Shown: positions 1 to 8,881, counted from the first letter of the stretch. The stretch: DNA of 52,281 nt from an uncultured Desulfotomaculum sp. (GCA_946411205.1 CAMKDG010000006.1:1-52281); one strand, 5' to 3'. Numbers and translations: made by a program. Notes: a model not told the origin generated them from the sequence alone.

Positions 1-261
1 CTTTTATATCCATTAAGGAGACAGGCTATCTGAACATAAGTGAAAAATTAAGAAATATGAAGAGTTTAAAATTATCTTATACATTAAGGGAGGGATAGGT
101 TGAAAGATAGGGTCGGGTGTAATGATCCAGAGGATCGTAAAAAGAGCGTAGCATCTTCCCCTGCCAGAATATTTGGCAGCTAGGGGGGTAACTACGTTTA
201 GCAATTTTGTGTCTTGAGCGAGGATGCTTGCGGCACACGGAGAAAGGAAAGGATCTTAAAT
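1..261 (+). other. Leader region with possible RNA structure ahead of the SLH surface-protein gene
   Basis: No convincing gene lies here. The top strand can fold: GATCC-aga-GGATC forms a small hairpin near 124-136. A larger nested structure pairs CGTAG near 149 with CTACG near 194, and inside it CCCCT pairs with AGGGG and TGCCA with TGGCA around 159-187. The helices sit directly upstream of the surface-protein gene, so a structured 5' leader is possible. I tested the cyclic-di-GMP, SAM, cobalamin and Moco riboswitch consensus strings by eye and none matched. A good Shine-Dalgarno (AAAGGAAAGGA, about 243-253) precedes the ATG at 262. Confidence 0.25.
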
Positions 262-1884
262 ATGAACAAACGAATTATTATGTTGATTTTGACACTCACG
301 ATAGCGCTGTCTATTGTTTCAATGGGGATTACTGCGACAGCCTTCGAAGTGGTTGGTGACCCGATTGTCGAAGGCTCGGCTGCTATCGACATCCTCATCA
401 ACGCAGGCGAAAGCTCATCGGCATTGGCGAGCGATTTATCCGACGCGCTGTACACAAAGCTCAAAGAGCGTCTTGCGGCGGTGGGGATGGGAGATGTCAA
501 TGTGCGCATCAGCACCCCAAAGGTCGGCCTCAACACGAATGACACCAAGGACTGGTACGTCTATGACCATTACGACAAGGCATGGTACGCAGATGAACCC
601 GCTTGGAAAGCTTCCTCCGGGTATGGCGATAATACCAACCTGCGCCCTTATTTTCCGCATACTAATGCTACCGGCACTGTATATACCGGAACAGATCCTG
701 CAAACAAGTATGTCCAAAATAGAATTCCAAAGATGACTATACAGCAGTGGGTGGAAGGCCCAAAGCCGACGAATTATGACAAAATTTCTAATACGGAGGT
801 CACTCTTGGAGCGTTTGAGCAGCACATATACAACCACATTGACTCAGGCGTCGCAGTAATGGACTTTGTCGGTTATGACACCTATTCCTATGCAGACTTC
901 ATGTTCTATCCGTGTCCGTCCAAAGAGGCTAAACAGGTGACATTTGACGTTGACTCTTCCAATGTTAACGCCCACTCGCTAAACGGCGCCGGGTTTTTGA
1001 TTAACGCAGGCATAGACAGTGACAAAAACCTTGTGGGCTACTACTTATATTACTCTTTTGGCAGCACTAGCACCCCAACCTCGGTCTCCCTGTATCAGAT
1101 TAACTCCAATGTGAAGGCAGCAGAGATCCATAACGCCACGGTCGACACTACTGGAAGCGACCAGACAAAAAAAGGCATTACCAGCAGAAGCACTTTATTA
1201 AAGCAACAGTCTATCCAAAACAAGGACTGGAATTCTAAAATGAGCATCAGATTGACCATTACGCCAACCTCGGTGCTTGTGGAACAAAAGCCGAAACTCG
1301 GCACAGACGATTATAGGGAAGTTCTCCTTGTAACCAAAGCCTCAGATAATCGGTTTACCGATAGCGGATATAACGGCTTCGGCCCGCTGGTTCACTATAA
1401 ACAGACCAGCCATACCTGCGTCCGCGCATCCCAGTTTACCTACTCCAATATTAAAATGGCGTATATCAATCAGTCAGATGACATTTTTGACGTGCTGTCC
1501 CAGGCCAACTATCTGCAAAACGCTGAACGGTATTTCGTTGACCTGACCGACGACGGTGCAAACCGTTCACTAGACGAGGGTGGAGCCGAGGCTGCTGCGT
1601 ATATGCAGGCGAAGGAGATTCGCTACATAACCAACCACGAAAATGAACTGCTCAACGACGGCGGCTCGGGCTCGGGCCCGCTCGGCAATAACGGAGAGAC
1701 GGTTTATAACGACAACAATACCGGCGAGAGTGATATTGACAAATTGGCGGATAAAATCGCCGAATATATTAAACAGCAGCACGGTCAGCCGCTTGAATCT
1801 TATTCCGATTCACTTCCGCTGTCAGTTCCCGTGGCGCTCCTGTCACGAACACATACGTCAGTATTGTCAAGCGCGATCTTATAA
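262..1884 (+). CDS. SLH surface protein, N-terminal part (frameshifted)
   Basis: This is the secreted N-terminal half of a very large cell-surface protein. The chosen start (262) has a strong ribosome binding site and opens a clean signal peptide: MNKR, a hydrophobic stretch of about 18 residues, then a likely cleavage after ATA or TAFE. The mature part (about 510 residues) is an Asp/Asn/Tyr-rich extracellular region with no domain I recognise, ending in a Gly/Ser-rich segment (near 1655-1690) and a charged helix. The frame then runs into a stop at 1884, while the -1 frame carries on smoothly as VTNTYVSIVKRD and onward from about 1842. The open reading therefore moves to the -1 frame between about 1800 and 1842. 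One base appears to be missing relative to the ancestral gene. The full protein would be about 1,960 residues. A sequencing error is the main alternative to a true mutation. Confidence 0.75.
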   Translation: MNKRIIMLILTLTIALSIVSMGITATAFEVVGDPIVEGSAAIDILINAGESSSALASDLSDALYTKLKERLAAVGMGDVNVRISTPKVGLNTNDTKDWYVYDHYDKAWYADEPAWKASSGYGDNTNLRPYFPHTNATGTVYTGTDPANKYVQNRIPKMTIQQWVEGPKPTNYDKISNTEVTLGAFEQHIYNHIDSGVAVMDFVGYDTYSYADFMFYPCPSKEAKQVTFDVDSSNVNAHSLNGAGFLINAGIDSDKNLVGYYLYYSFGSTSTPTSVSLYQINSNVKAAEIHNATVDTTGSDQTKKGITSRSTLLKQQSIQNKDWNSKMSIRLTITPTSVLVEQKPKLGTDDYREVLLVTKASDNRFTDSGYNGFGPLVHYKQTSHTCVRASQFTYSNIKMAYINQSDDIFDVLSQANYLQNAERYFVDLTDDGANRSLDEGGAEAAAYMQAKEIRYITNHENELLNDGGSGSGPLGNNGETVYNDNNTGESDIDKLADKIAEYIKQQHGQPLESYSDSLPLSVPVALLSRTHTSVLSSAIL

Positions 1885-2030
1885 GCGGCCAGCTTCTCAT
1901 ATACGGCTACGATGAGGAGTCTAAGCCGTCCGACGGTGCAACCATCAAACAATACAACTATAGGGTCACGTATCCTGACGGTCGAGAGGAATTTGTTACC
2001 AACTCTACAGCAAATCAACCTATCCTTACC

Positions 2031-5000
2031 ATGGAGAACAACGCCACCGATTGGCCCGCCGGTGAATATTCGGTGACGCTGACAGTAACCGATTCGGGGA
2101 ATAAAACATCTGCCCCCGTTACGGTGAAATTCGTCGTAACGGAGGGGGATACCATCGCGCCCGCAGTTCCGTCCGCCACAATCTCCACCAACGGCAAGCT
2201 CTCATTTACGACGAGCGATTTGGACGGCTATGGCGTGGCGGGGTATGAGCTTGTGTTCAAGCCCGTACCCGGCGGTATAGGATTCACGTATGACGGCCAG
2301 GATTATCCGGCAGACAGTGAGGAGCTAACGCTGAGTGTCCCTACTCCCGGAATAACCGCCGCTTCTGCAGCCGCTGCGCAAACCATCTCGAATATTACGC
2401 TGCCGGTGGGTGAGTATACGATGGAGCTTATTGTATACGACGTGGCGGGCAACAACACAACGGTTAAACTCCCCACCATTGACTACGTGAACGAAAAGCT
2501 CATTGGACTTGCGCCAACTGAATCATATGGTGCTATAGGATCATCTGACGGAAACGGAACGATTGACATAATCGAAGACATGATGACTGGGGGACCGACC
2601 TCCTATGTCTCTCCCAACACGTCTGCGTTGACCGACAAGACCAGGCCGGAGCCCGATCCGGGCACCACGCAGGTCAGCATAACGATTCCTGAGCGTCCGG
2701 ATGAGCCGGCCAACGTCAAGGGTGTTATCACGAGCGGCACGGCAGGCAAACTCACGAATGTTGCAGATACCATGGAGTATAAAGATACAGAAGATACAGG
2801 CGCTTATACGCCTGTGCCGGACGGCAGCAAGGAGGTTGCTATCCCGGCTACAGAAGATGACAACTACTCCGTGCGGTACAAGGCTGTGCCGGCTCAGAGA
2901 TTTGCAGGCAAAGTAAAAACAGTGTCTTTTGGCGGCTCCGATGGCGGCACACCTTCAAATCTCCCGCCTACTGTTTCTGATTACACGGTGAAAACAGATT
3001 CTGGACAGTCGGTTACTGGTGCAGTATACGGACATGACGAAGACGGTGATACACTAACCTATAAAATAGGTAGCGATCCGAAAAACGGCGAAGTAAAGCT
3101 AGAGGAGGACGGCAGCTGGACCTATACGCCAAATGAAGGCTCCAGTGGCACAGACAGCTTCACCGTGATAGTAAGCGATGGACAGGGCGGTACAGCCATC
3201 TCAACTATCACTATCAGTGTAGCACCTGAATCAGACTCGAATTTCCCGCCCACTGTTCCTAACTACACGGTGAAAACAGATTCTGGACAGTCGGTTACTG
3301 GTGCAGTATACGGATATGACGCGGATGGTGATACATTAACCTATGAAATAGGCAGCAAACCGAAAAATGGCGAAGTGACAGTAGATAAGCAAGACGGCAG
3401 TTGGACCTATACGCCAAATGAAGGCTCCAGCAGCGGCACAGACAGCTTCACCGTGATAGTAAGTGATGGCAAGGGCGGTACAGATATCTCAACTATCACC
3501 ATCATTGTAGCACCTGAATCAGACTCGAATTTCCCACCCACTGTTCCTAACTATACGGTGAAAACAGAATACGAACAGTCGGTTACTGGCGCAGTATACG
3601 GACATGACGCGGACGGTGATGAACTAACCTATAAGATAGATGAGATAAACGGAAATCCGAAAAACGGCACAGTAACAGTAGATTCGAACGGCAGCTGGAC
3701 CTATACACCCGAAGAGGGCTTTAGCGGCAAAGACAGCTTCACCGTGATAGTAAAAGATGAACATGGCAGTACAGCCAACTCAATTATCACCATCATTGTA
3801 GCAGCAGCTACACCAGGACCGGATCCAGAGCCAGGTGTAACGTGTAAAATAGAAATGAAAGCAAGCCCCAATACCATTGTGGCGGACGGAAATTCAACGT
3901 CTACTTTGACTGCCAGAGTGACAGATCTTGACAATAACCCGGTGGCAGGAGTGACAGTTGAATTTGCAGCGGAGATGGGAACCTTCCCCGGCGGAAGCGC
4001 TGCCGTAACAGATAGTAACGGTGACGCTTCTGTGGTATTCAAGTCAGATAAAATAGAAGATACAATTGTACGCACCATTGATGTTACAGCAACTGTACAG
4101 GACAAGGACAAAGGACTTTACGGCGAGGATAAAATTACTGTCACCTTTGAGCCATCGTCTATTACAGGAATAGTAACAGACAGTAAGGGCAATCCCATAA
4201 AAGGAGCTAAGGTTGTAGTAACTAACGGTGATATTGGTTTTAGCGCTGAATATGTAACAGGCCCTGACGGGAAATATAAAATATTCATTCCCAAAGGTGA
4301 TTTGAACTATGACATTGAAATCACCAAGTCAATAACACTGAACGGAACACCTCAGGAGATAACCTTTAAACAAAAAGCTCGGGCTGATGAAATCACTGGA
4401 GACAAAGAAGAAGAATTTCCTGCAGAAAAAACCTTTACAGGCCTTATCCTGACCAAGGATAAGGACGGAAAGGATCAAATAGCAGGCAAAGGAGATGCGC
4501 AAGGCAAAATTGTTATAAGACAATTATCATCCGGCGGCCCTGCTAAAGAAGGTGAGGTAGATCCCAAAACAGGCATATTCTCCATAGAAGGATTAGAAAA
4601 GGGTAAAACATATGAATTTGTAATCTTAGAAGAAATAGATGGTAAAGAGCTTATCATGGGCAAAATGGAGGTAACCCTGGGTGCAGATGGGGAAATTAAC
4701 ATTCACGAGGTGTTGATAGACCCATACGGTACAATCACCGATAAAAATACGGGAAAGGTATTAGGCGGTGTTCGTGTTGAACTGTTCTATGCGGATACGC
4801 CTAGAAATAGAGCAAAAGGAATAACTCCGAAGACATCGGTATCCCTGCCTGCAATACCCGGTTTTGCGCCCAATAATAATGCAAACGCTCAAGATAGTGT
4901 TGCTACCCTTGTATTTAATAACCATCCTAGTGTAAAGGACCATGGGAATTATGCCTGGATGGTATATCCTGAGGCCGATTATTATATTGTGGCCACCAAG

Positions 5001-6164
5001 GAAGGATATGAGATATACACAAGTCCGATTATTTCAGTAGAGAGTGATGTAGTAAAACATGATTTTGCAATGACACCCAAGCAAAATGGCGGTGGTGGTG
5101 GTGGCGGCAGTAGCATGGTGACCACTCCAACACAGCCCGAGGAGGAACTAACTCCGGATAAAACTCCATCGGATGTAGCAGTTGAGTTATCCAGTAACCA
5201 AAGAGCCTATTTAGAAGGAAAAGAAGTAGAGATAGAGATTAAATATGCTGACAAAAAAGGAAACACCAAGGATGTAGAGTTGGTAGTAACAATCCCCAGC
5301 GGGGCAGTGGTGAAAAACCCCAATGGAGGAATTGTGGAGGGCAATACAATAAGATGGAAGCTGGAAGATCTTAAAGGCGGAGAGCTGGGAATTAAAAAAC
5401 TCATTTTGGAGCTGCCTGAAATACTTTCCAGTGAAGAAATCCTAAAGCTGAAAGCAGAACTAAGGGTTAACGGCATAACGCTGGATAAAGCCTCTACATT
5501 AAGTATCACGGTTTTCTCCAATAGATTTGGCAATGGATATCATTTGAAATATATCTATGGCTATCCGGATGGAGAATTTAAACCGGACAGAAGTATAACC
5601 AGGGCGGAAATTGCGGTTATATTTGCCCGTCTGCTGCAATTGGAAGGTTTAATTAAAAACGAACAAATGTATAACGATGTTGAGCTGAATAACTGGCATG
5701 CCAGAGGCGTGGAAGCAGCCACCAAGAAAGGTTTGTTTAAAGGCTATGAAGGCAGAAACTTTAGACCGGATCAGCCTATTACCAGAGGAGAGTTGGCAAC
5801 AGTTATAGGCAGGTTCCTGGAGCTTCCCAATAGTCCGCCAATCCAGATATCCTTCAAAGATACGAACAATCACTGGGCTCTTAATTATATGGCAGAGTTG
5901 TATCGAAACAATATTATATCCGGATACGAAGATGGCACATTTAAACCGGAGTTGCAGTTAAAAAGGTCCGAGGCGGTAACCATAATTGATAGAATGTTAA
6001 ACAGAGGACCATTAAAAGGTATCGGGCCATCTTTCCCGGATGTGGATAAAACTCATTGGGCAAGCGGACATGTTGAGGAAAGTTCTGTAAGCCATGAGTA
6101 TTATAGAAACTCGGATAGCAGTGAAACTTATGTTAAAACACTTGAGGAAAAGCTAGAAATCTAA
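2031..6164 (+). CDS. SLH surface protein, C-terminal part with cadherin-like repeats and three SLH domains (frameshifted)
   Basis: This is the continuation of the gene starting at 262. The ATG at 2031 has no Shine-Dalgarno and its frame is open upstream to about 1800, so it is not an independent start. Domains by residue from 2031: a PKD/Ig-like region (1-150); three cadherin/VCBS-type repeats of about 95 residues (310-592), each with a YTVKT...DGDxLTYxI...GSWTYTP...DSFTVIVxD pattern; an invasin-type Big_1 Ig domain (about 604-706); a carboxypeptidase-regulatory-like fold (711-755, GIVTDSKGNPIKGAKVVV); a glycine linker (about 1019-1030); a DUF11-like segment; then three SLH domains (about 1167-1204, 1214-1265, 1275-1325) with the signatures GYPDGEFKPDRSITRAE, GYEGRNFRPDQPITRGE and GYEDGTFKPELQLKRSE. 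SLH domains bind pyruvylated secondary cell-wall polymer, so the product should be anchored on the outer face of the wall. Ligand unknown. Confidence 0.8.
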   Translation: MENNATDWPAGEYSVTLTVTDSGNKTSAPVTVKFVVTEGDTIAPAVPSATISTNGKLSFTTSDLDGYGVAGYELVFKPVPGGIGFTYDGQDYPADSEELTLSVPTPGITAASAAAAQTISNITLPVGEYTMELIVYDVAGNNTTVKLPTIDYVNEKLIGLAPTESYGAIGSSDGNGTIDIIEDMMTGGPTSYVSPNTSALTDKTRPEPDPGTTQVSITIPERPDEPANVKGVITSGTAGKLTNVADTMEYKDTEDTGAYTPVPDGSKEVAIPATEDDNYSVRYKAVPAQRFAGKVKTVSFGGSDGGTPSNLPPTVSDYTVKTDSGQSVTGAVYGHDEDGDTLTYKIGSDPKNGEVKLEEDGSWTYTPNEGSSGTDSFTVIVSDGQGGTAISTITISVAPESDSNFPPTVPNYTVKTDSGQSVTGAVYGYDADGDTLTYEIGSKPKNGEVTVDKQDGSWTYTPNEGSSSGTDSFTVIVSDGKGGTDISTITIIVAPESDSNFPPTVPNYTVKTEYEQSVTGAVYGHDADGDELTYKIDEINGNPKNGTVTVDSNGSWTYTPEEGFSGKDSFTVIVKDEHGSTANSIITIIVAAATPGPDPEPGVTCKIEMKASPNTIVADGNSTSTLTARVTDLDNNPVAGVTVEFAAEMGTFPGGSAAVTDSNGDASVVFKSDKIEDTIVRTIDVTATVQDKDKGLYGEDKITVTFEPSSITGIVTDSKGNPIKGAKVVVTNGDIGFSAEYVTGPDGKYKIFIPKGDLNYDIEITKSITLNGTPQEITFKQKARADEITGDKEEEFPAEKTFTGLILTKDKDGKDQIAGKGDAQGKIVIRQLSSGGPAKEGEVDPKTGIFSIEGLEKGKTYEFVILEEIDGKELIMGKMEVTLGADGEINIHEVLIDPYGTITDKNTGKVLGGVRVELFYADTPRNRAKGITPKTSVSLPAIPGFAPNNNANAQDSVATLVFNNHPSVKDHGNYAWMVYPEADYYIVATKEGYEIYTSPIISVESDVVKHDFAMTPKQNGGGGGGGSSMVTTPTQPEEELTPDKTPSDVAVELSSNQRAYLEGKEVEIEIKYADKKGNTKDVELVVTIPSGAVVKNPNGGIVEGNTIRWKLEDLKGGELGIKKLILELPEILSSEEILKLKAELRVNGITLDKASTLSITVFSNRFGNGYHLKYIYGYPDGEFKPDRSITRAEIAVIFARLLQLEGLIKNEQMYNDVELNNWHARGVEAATKKGLFKGYEGRNFRPDQPITRGELATVIGRFLELPNSPPIQISFKDTNNHWALNYMAELYRNNIISGYEDGTFKPELQLKRSEAVTIIDRMLNRGPLKGIGPSFPDVDKTHWASGHVEESSVSHEYYRNSDSSETYVKTLEEKLEI
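2958..3815 (+). repeat. Three tandem cadherin/VCBS-like repeats
   Basis: Three in-frame copies begin at about 2958, 3240 and 3528, giving periods of 282 and 288 bases. DNA identity is high in the first 70 bases of each copy and around the GSWTYTP-encoding block. The copies differ by small in-frame insertions (a doubled Ser in copy 2, a DEINGN-type insertion in copy 3). High DNA similarity suggests recent expansion and makes this a site for copy-number change. Confidence 0.8.
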
Positions 6165-6265
6165 AAACAGGTCAAAATTGAACGGGTCTCTGTATAAAAA
6201 GACCTGCTAACTCAAGTCAAGTAGAAAATCAAAAAAGAAATTAAATACTAAAAGACATAGCAAAG

Positions 6266-6296
6266 CAGGCCGGCAGTGAAAGTGTCGGCCTGTTTT
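6266..6296 (+). terminator. Rho-independent terminator of the SLH gene
   Basis: A 10-bp stem (CAGGCCGGCA / TGTCGGCCTG, one G-U pair) with a 7-base loop is followed by TTTT. It lies 100 bases after the surface-protein stop codon. Confidence 0.75.
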
Positions 6297-6867
6297 AATG
6301 AAAACAGTTAGGAATAGATCGCGGTAACTCTGGCGTAATAAATGCGTAGGAATTTATTGAGAGCAGCAATCTTGGCCGATTTCTTGACTTTACCTTCAGA
6401 TTCCTTTTTGAGCATAAACCTGTAAACCGCATCATCACGGGTAGGTTTATTAATTTTAATATTTCATAACCAGTTCTTCGCAATGATGAAGAGCCTCGTT
6501 TAGAAATATGCCGACTGGTTATATTGATTTTGCCTGACTGGTAAGGAGGCGCGTCAATACCGGCAAAGGCAACAAGAGAGCTTCCACTGTGAAAGCGTCG
6601 GATATCACCAATTTCAGCGATGATTCTAGGCGCAAGTGTGTCACCCACTCCAGACATAGCTCGCACAGTCGCATACTCCTTGAGGCTCTTGGCAAGTTCC
6701 TGCATCCGTGCTAGATAACGGCGAGCGTGCTTTCAGTATTCTGAAGGGCGTGTACAGTCTCCAGTACGAGCATTTTAGTCGATGGTGTGCGAGAGGATAA
6801 AGTCGGGATAGCCTCAATGCATTCTGATATGCTCCCCTTGTGGTAGACAGTTGAAATAAAAAAACTG
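6297..6867 (-). pseudogene. IS110-family transposase, decayed C-terminal part
   Basis: Read on the minus strand, the segment encodes the C-terminal transposase_20 region of an IS110-type recombinase: LAKSLKEYATVRAMSGVGDT, then the APRIIAEIGDIRRF and LVAFAGIDAPPYQSG motifs. Near 6430 the frame breaks. The proper C-terminus (MLKKESEGKVKKSAKIAALN) continues in another frame down to about 6310. Upstream, around 6710-6860, coding similarity is spread over more than one frame, with the segment SECIEAIPTLSSRTPSTKML visible. The N-terminal RuvC-like domain is missing on this side because the IS3 element starts at 6868. A fragment of that N-terminus seems to lie beyond the IS3 element (8132-8250). Non-functional. 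Confidence 0.7.
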
Positions 6868-6942
6868 TGGACTGAAACCCTCTTGGTAGACACTAAGTAT
6901 AGTTAAAATATACAATGTGTTTATCAAGGGGGTTTTTGTCTT

Positions 6943-7233
6943 ATGAGAAAGAAATTTAGTAAAGAATTTAAGATCCAAGTAGTAAAGCAAGTCCAAGAGG
7001 AAGGCAAAACAGCATCAAAAATAGCTCACGAATTAGAATTATCTCCAAATATGGTTGGGCGCTGGGTAAAGGAATATGAAGTTCATGGAGAAAATGCTTT
7101 TTCTGGGTATGATAGGCCAATTCAAGATAAGGATTATGAAATTAGTAAGCTGCAAAATAAAATAAAAGAACTTGAACAGGAGCGAGATATCTTAAAAAAG
7201 TTTCAAGCCTTCCTCAAGGAAAGAAAAGAATAA
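6943..7233 (+). CDS. IS3-family transposase OrfA
   Basis: A 96-residue protein with an N-terminal helix-turn-helix of the transposase_8/InsE type (RKKFSKEFKIQVVKQV, then IAHELELSPNMVGRWVKEYE) and a C-terminal leucine-zipper-like coiled coil (ISKLQNKIKELEQERDILKK). It binds the terminal inverted repeats. The orfB frame is -1 relative to this one and is open across the OrfA stop. The A-AAA-G string at about 7224-7228, with the in-frame codon AAA, is a plausible -1 ribosomal slippage site that would yield the OrfAB fusion transposase. That is inference from IS3-family biology. Confidence 0.85.
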   Translation: MRKKFSKEFKIQVVKQVQEEGKTASKIAHELELSPNMVGRWVKEYEVHGENAFSGYDRPIQDKDYEISKLQNKIKELEQERDILKKFQAFLKERKE

Positions 7234-7280
7234 AATTTGAGTTTATTAAATGTCACGCTGAAAGATATAATGTTAAGCTA

Positions 7281-8096
7281 ATGTGTAGGATTCTAGGAGT
7301 ATCTAGATCTGGTTATTATAGATTCATAAGTGCACCGAAAAGTGAGAGAAACATTGAGAATGATGCGCTCAAAGAGAAAATTACTGAGATTCATCAACAA
7401 TATAGGAGAAAATACGGTTATCGGAGGATTAAGGCGGAACTGGGGTCCCTGGGGATAAAAGTAAATCACAAGCGGGTTTATCGGTTAATGAGGGAAATGG
7501 GTTTAGCCGCTGAATATCCACGAAAAAAGCAGGGTAACTATCGAAAGATTTCTGAGACATTGATTAGTGAAAATATATTGGAGCAAAACTTTAAAACAGA
7601 TAACAAGAACAAAATATGGGTAGGGGATATTACCTACATTAAAACTAGGGAAGGCTTCCTCTACCTTATGGTTTATTTAGACGTGTTTACTCGTAAGGTT
7701 GTAGGTTGGTCAATGAATAAGCGAATGACAGAAGAATTAGCAATAGAGGCTCTTCAGACAGCCATCTGGGCAGAAAATCCGCCTTCAGGTTTAGTTGTCC
7801 ATACAGATCGGGGATCTCAGTTTATCGGTAAAAACTACAGGGACTTATTGAAAAAATATGGCTATGTTTCGAGCATGAGTAGACCAGGTAATCCTTATGA
7901 TAACGCTTTAGAGTCCTTCCATAAATCTTTAAAAACAGAGCTTATGGAGGAAAAAGGTAAACAATTTGTTAGCAGGGAGATAGCTAAAAAAGTAATATTT
8001 GAGTACATGGAATTACACTACAATAGGAAAAGAAAGCATCCTGCCCTGGGTTACATGTCCCCAAGGCAGTTTAAGTTACAAAACTGTTCAATTTAA
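7281..8096 (+). CDS. IS3-family transposase OrfB (DDE integrase)
   Basis: A catalytic DDE transposase subunit. After an HTH_21 region (SGYYRF ... RRKYGYRRIKAELG) comes an rve integrase core with the three acidic residues visible: the Asp in VGDITYIKT, the Asp in VVHTDRGSQF, and the Glu in NALESFHKSLKTE. The open frame extends upstream to about 7218 (reading KFEFIKCHAERYNVKLMCRI), as expected for a product made mainly by frameshifting from orfA. No internal stop is seen, so the element could be active. Confidence 0.88.
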   Translation: MCRILGVSRSGYYRFISAPKSERNIENDALKEKITEIHQQYRRKYGYRRIKAELGSLGIKVNHKRVYRLMREMGLAAEYPRKKQGNYRKISETLISENILEQNFKTDNKNKIWVGDITYIKTREGFLYLMVYLDVFTRKVVGWSMNKRMTEELAIEALQTAIWAENPPSGLVVHTDRGSQFIGKNYRDLLKKYGYVSSMSRPGNPYDNALESFHKSLKTELMEEKGKQFVSREIAKKVIFEYMELHYNRKRKHPALGYMSPRQFKLQNCSI

Positions 8097-8131
8097 CTAT
8101 ACCCCATGTCTACTAAAGTAGGTTCAGCCCA

Positions 8132-8250
8132 ATGACCAGAGGAAAGCGCTCATGTGCGCGGTAATAAGACAAAAGAGCCACTGTAGTAGACTCCAGTAAC
8201 ATTTTGACACTTCATTTGATGCCATATACAATGTCATTAAGGGTGATGGT
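8132..8250 (-). pseudogene. Probable IS110 transposase N-terminal remnant
   Basis: On the minus strand, a frame reads LLESTTVALLSYYRAHERFP just before the IS3 right end. This resembles the EATG/ESTxxY...LxxxGFPVxVINP segment in the N-terminal half of IS110 transposases. The frame is closed upstream by a stop. Orientation and position agree with the IS110 C-terminal fragment at 6297-6867, so both probably come from the same element. About 90 residues between the two pieces are not accounted for. Similarity was judged by eye only. Confidence 0.45.
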
Positions 8251-8252
8251 CA

Positions 8253-8516
8253 TTGAGTAAAAGGATAAACTTGTTGAGAAGCTAAAAAGCGCAAAAGAGG
8301 CAAGCTTCGAAGATATTCACCTACTACTAACACAGCTCGGTTTTAACCACGAAGTAACGGTAGTCACTACACTTATACAAAAGCACCTTACGTAATAGGT
8401 ATTGTTAAACGCAACGGAAAACCAGTTAAACGGGTGTACCTGAAAATTTAAGGGACTTATTGGATAAGCTGGGCTTTAAGGCTTACCTAAAATCATTGTG
8501 GGAGTTGATGAAATGA
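8253..8516 (+). pseudogene. hicA: HicA-like toxin gene with three frameshifts
   Basis: The reading across three frames gives KDKLVEKLKSAKEASFEDIH and LLLTQLGFNHE, then SNGSHYTYTKAPYVIGIVKR, NGKPVKRVYLK and NLRDLLDKLGFKAYLKSLWE. This has the shape of a HicA mRNA interferase (small dsRBD-like fold with the GSH catalytic histidine, here SNGSHYTY). Each frame change is repaired by adding one A: near 8259 (AAAA), near 8345 (GAAGTAAC) and near 8445 (AAAATTT). The reconstructed gene ends in TGA at 8514-8516, overlapping the hicB ATG (8513) by the ATGA arrangement typical of a coupled toxin-antitoxin pair. As it stands it cannot make a toxin. Confidence 0.65.
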
Positions 8517-8881
8517 GTAAGGATTTGGATTATTATTTGGAACTAACTTATTCTTTCACTGTGCGTCCGGATATTGCTGATGGCGGTTTTATTGTTGAGT
8601 TTCCCAATCTTCGTTATTGCGTGGGTACTGGTGACACTATTCAGGAAGCAATAGAAGATGCTATGGTTGCAAAGAGTGAATGGATCAAGGCAGCTTTTGA
8701 AAACGGTATTAATATCCCGGAGCCTGGGACTGGCGATGAGTACAATGGCCGCATCACCTTAAGAATTCCGAAAAACCTTCATAGAATGGTGGCAGAAGCT
8801 GCAAAGCAGGAGGGAGTTAGCTCTAATCAGTACCTCTCCCACTTAATAAGCATGGGAATTGGGAAAAAACATTATAAATAA
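8513..8881 (+). CDS. hicB: HicB-family antitoxin
   Basis: A 122-residue protein with the HicB partial RNase H-like fold first (YSFTVRPDIADGGFIVEFPN, then GTGDTIQEAIEDAM) and a C-terminal ribbon-helix-helix DNA-binding part (GRITLRIPKNLHRMVAEAAK, then GVSSNQYLSHLI). HicB neutralises HicA and represses its own promoter. The start was set at 8513, not the GTG at 8498, because a GGGAG lies about 8 bases upstream and the ATG overlaps the stop of the degenerate hicA. With its toxin gene broken it is an orphan antitoxin. Confidence 0.85.
   Translation: MSKDLDYYLELTYSFTVRPDIADGGFIVEFPNLRYCVGTGDTIQEAIEDAMVAKSEWIKAAFENGINIPEPGTGDEYNGRITLRIPKNLHRMVAEAAKQEGVSSNQYLSHLISMGIGKKHYK

Larger units (their letters stand above)
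6868..8131 (+). mobile_element. IS3-family insertion sequence
   Basis: The element is about 1,264 bp and carries orfA and orfB. The ends are imperfect inverted repeats of about 42 bases: the left end starts TGGACTGAA at 6868 and the right end, read in reverse, starts TGGGCTGAA at 8131. Both continue through GTAGACA and on to GTATAGTTAAA. The terminal dinucleotides TG...CA fit the IS3 family. I see no target-site duplication: the flanks are ACTG on the left and ATGA on the right. Both flanks look like parts of one IS110 transposase gene on the minus strand, so the element appears to have landed in an older IS and a middle section was lost. Confidence 0.8.

Noticed and set aside
1800-1842. Programmed -1 frameshift in the SLH gene
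   Set aside because: No slippery heptamer with a following stem or pseudoknot was seen at the junction; mutation or sequencing error explains it more simply.
2958-3815. CRISPR-like or non-coding tandem repeat
   Set aside because: The copies are about 285 bases, in frame, and encode cadherin-like domains, so they are protein repeats.
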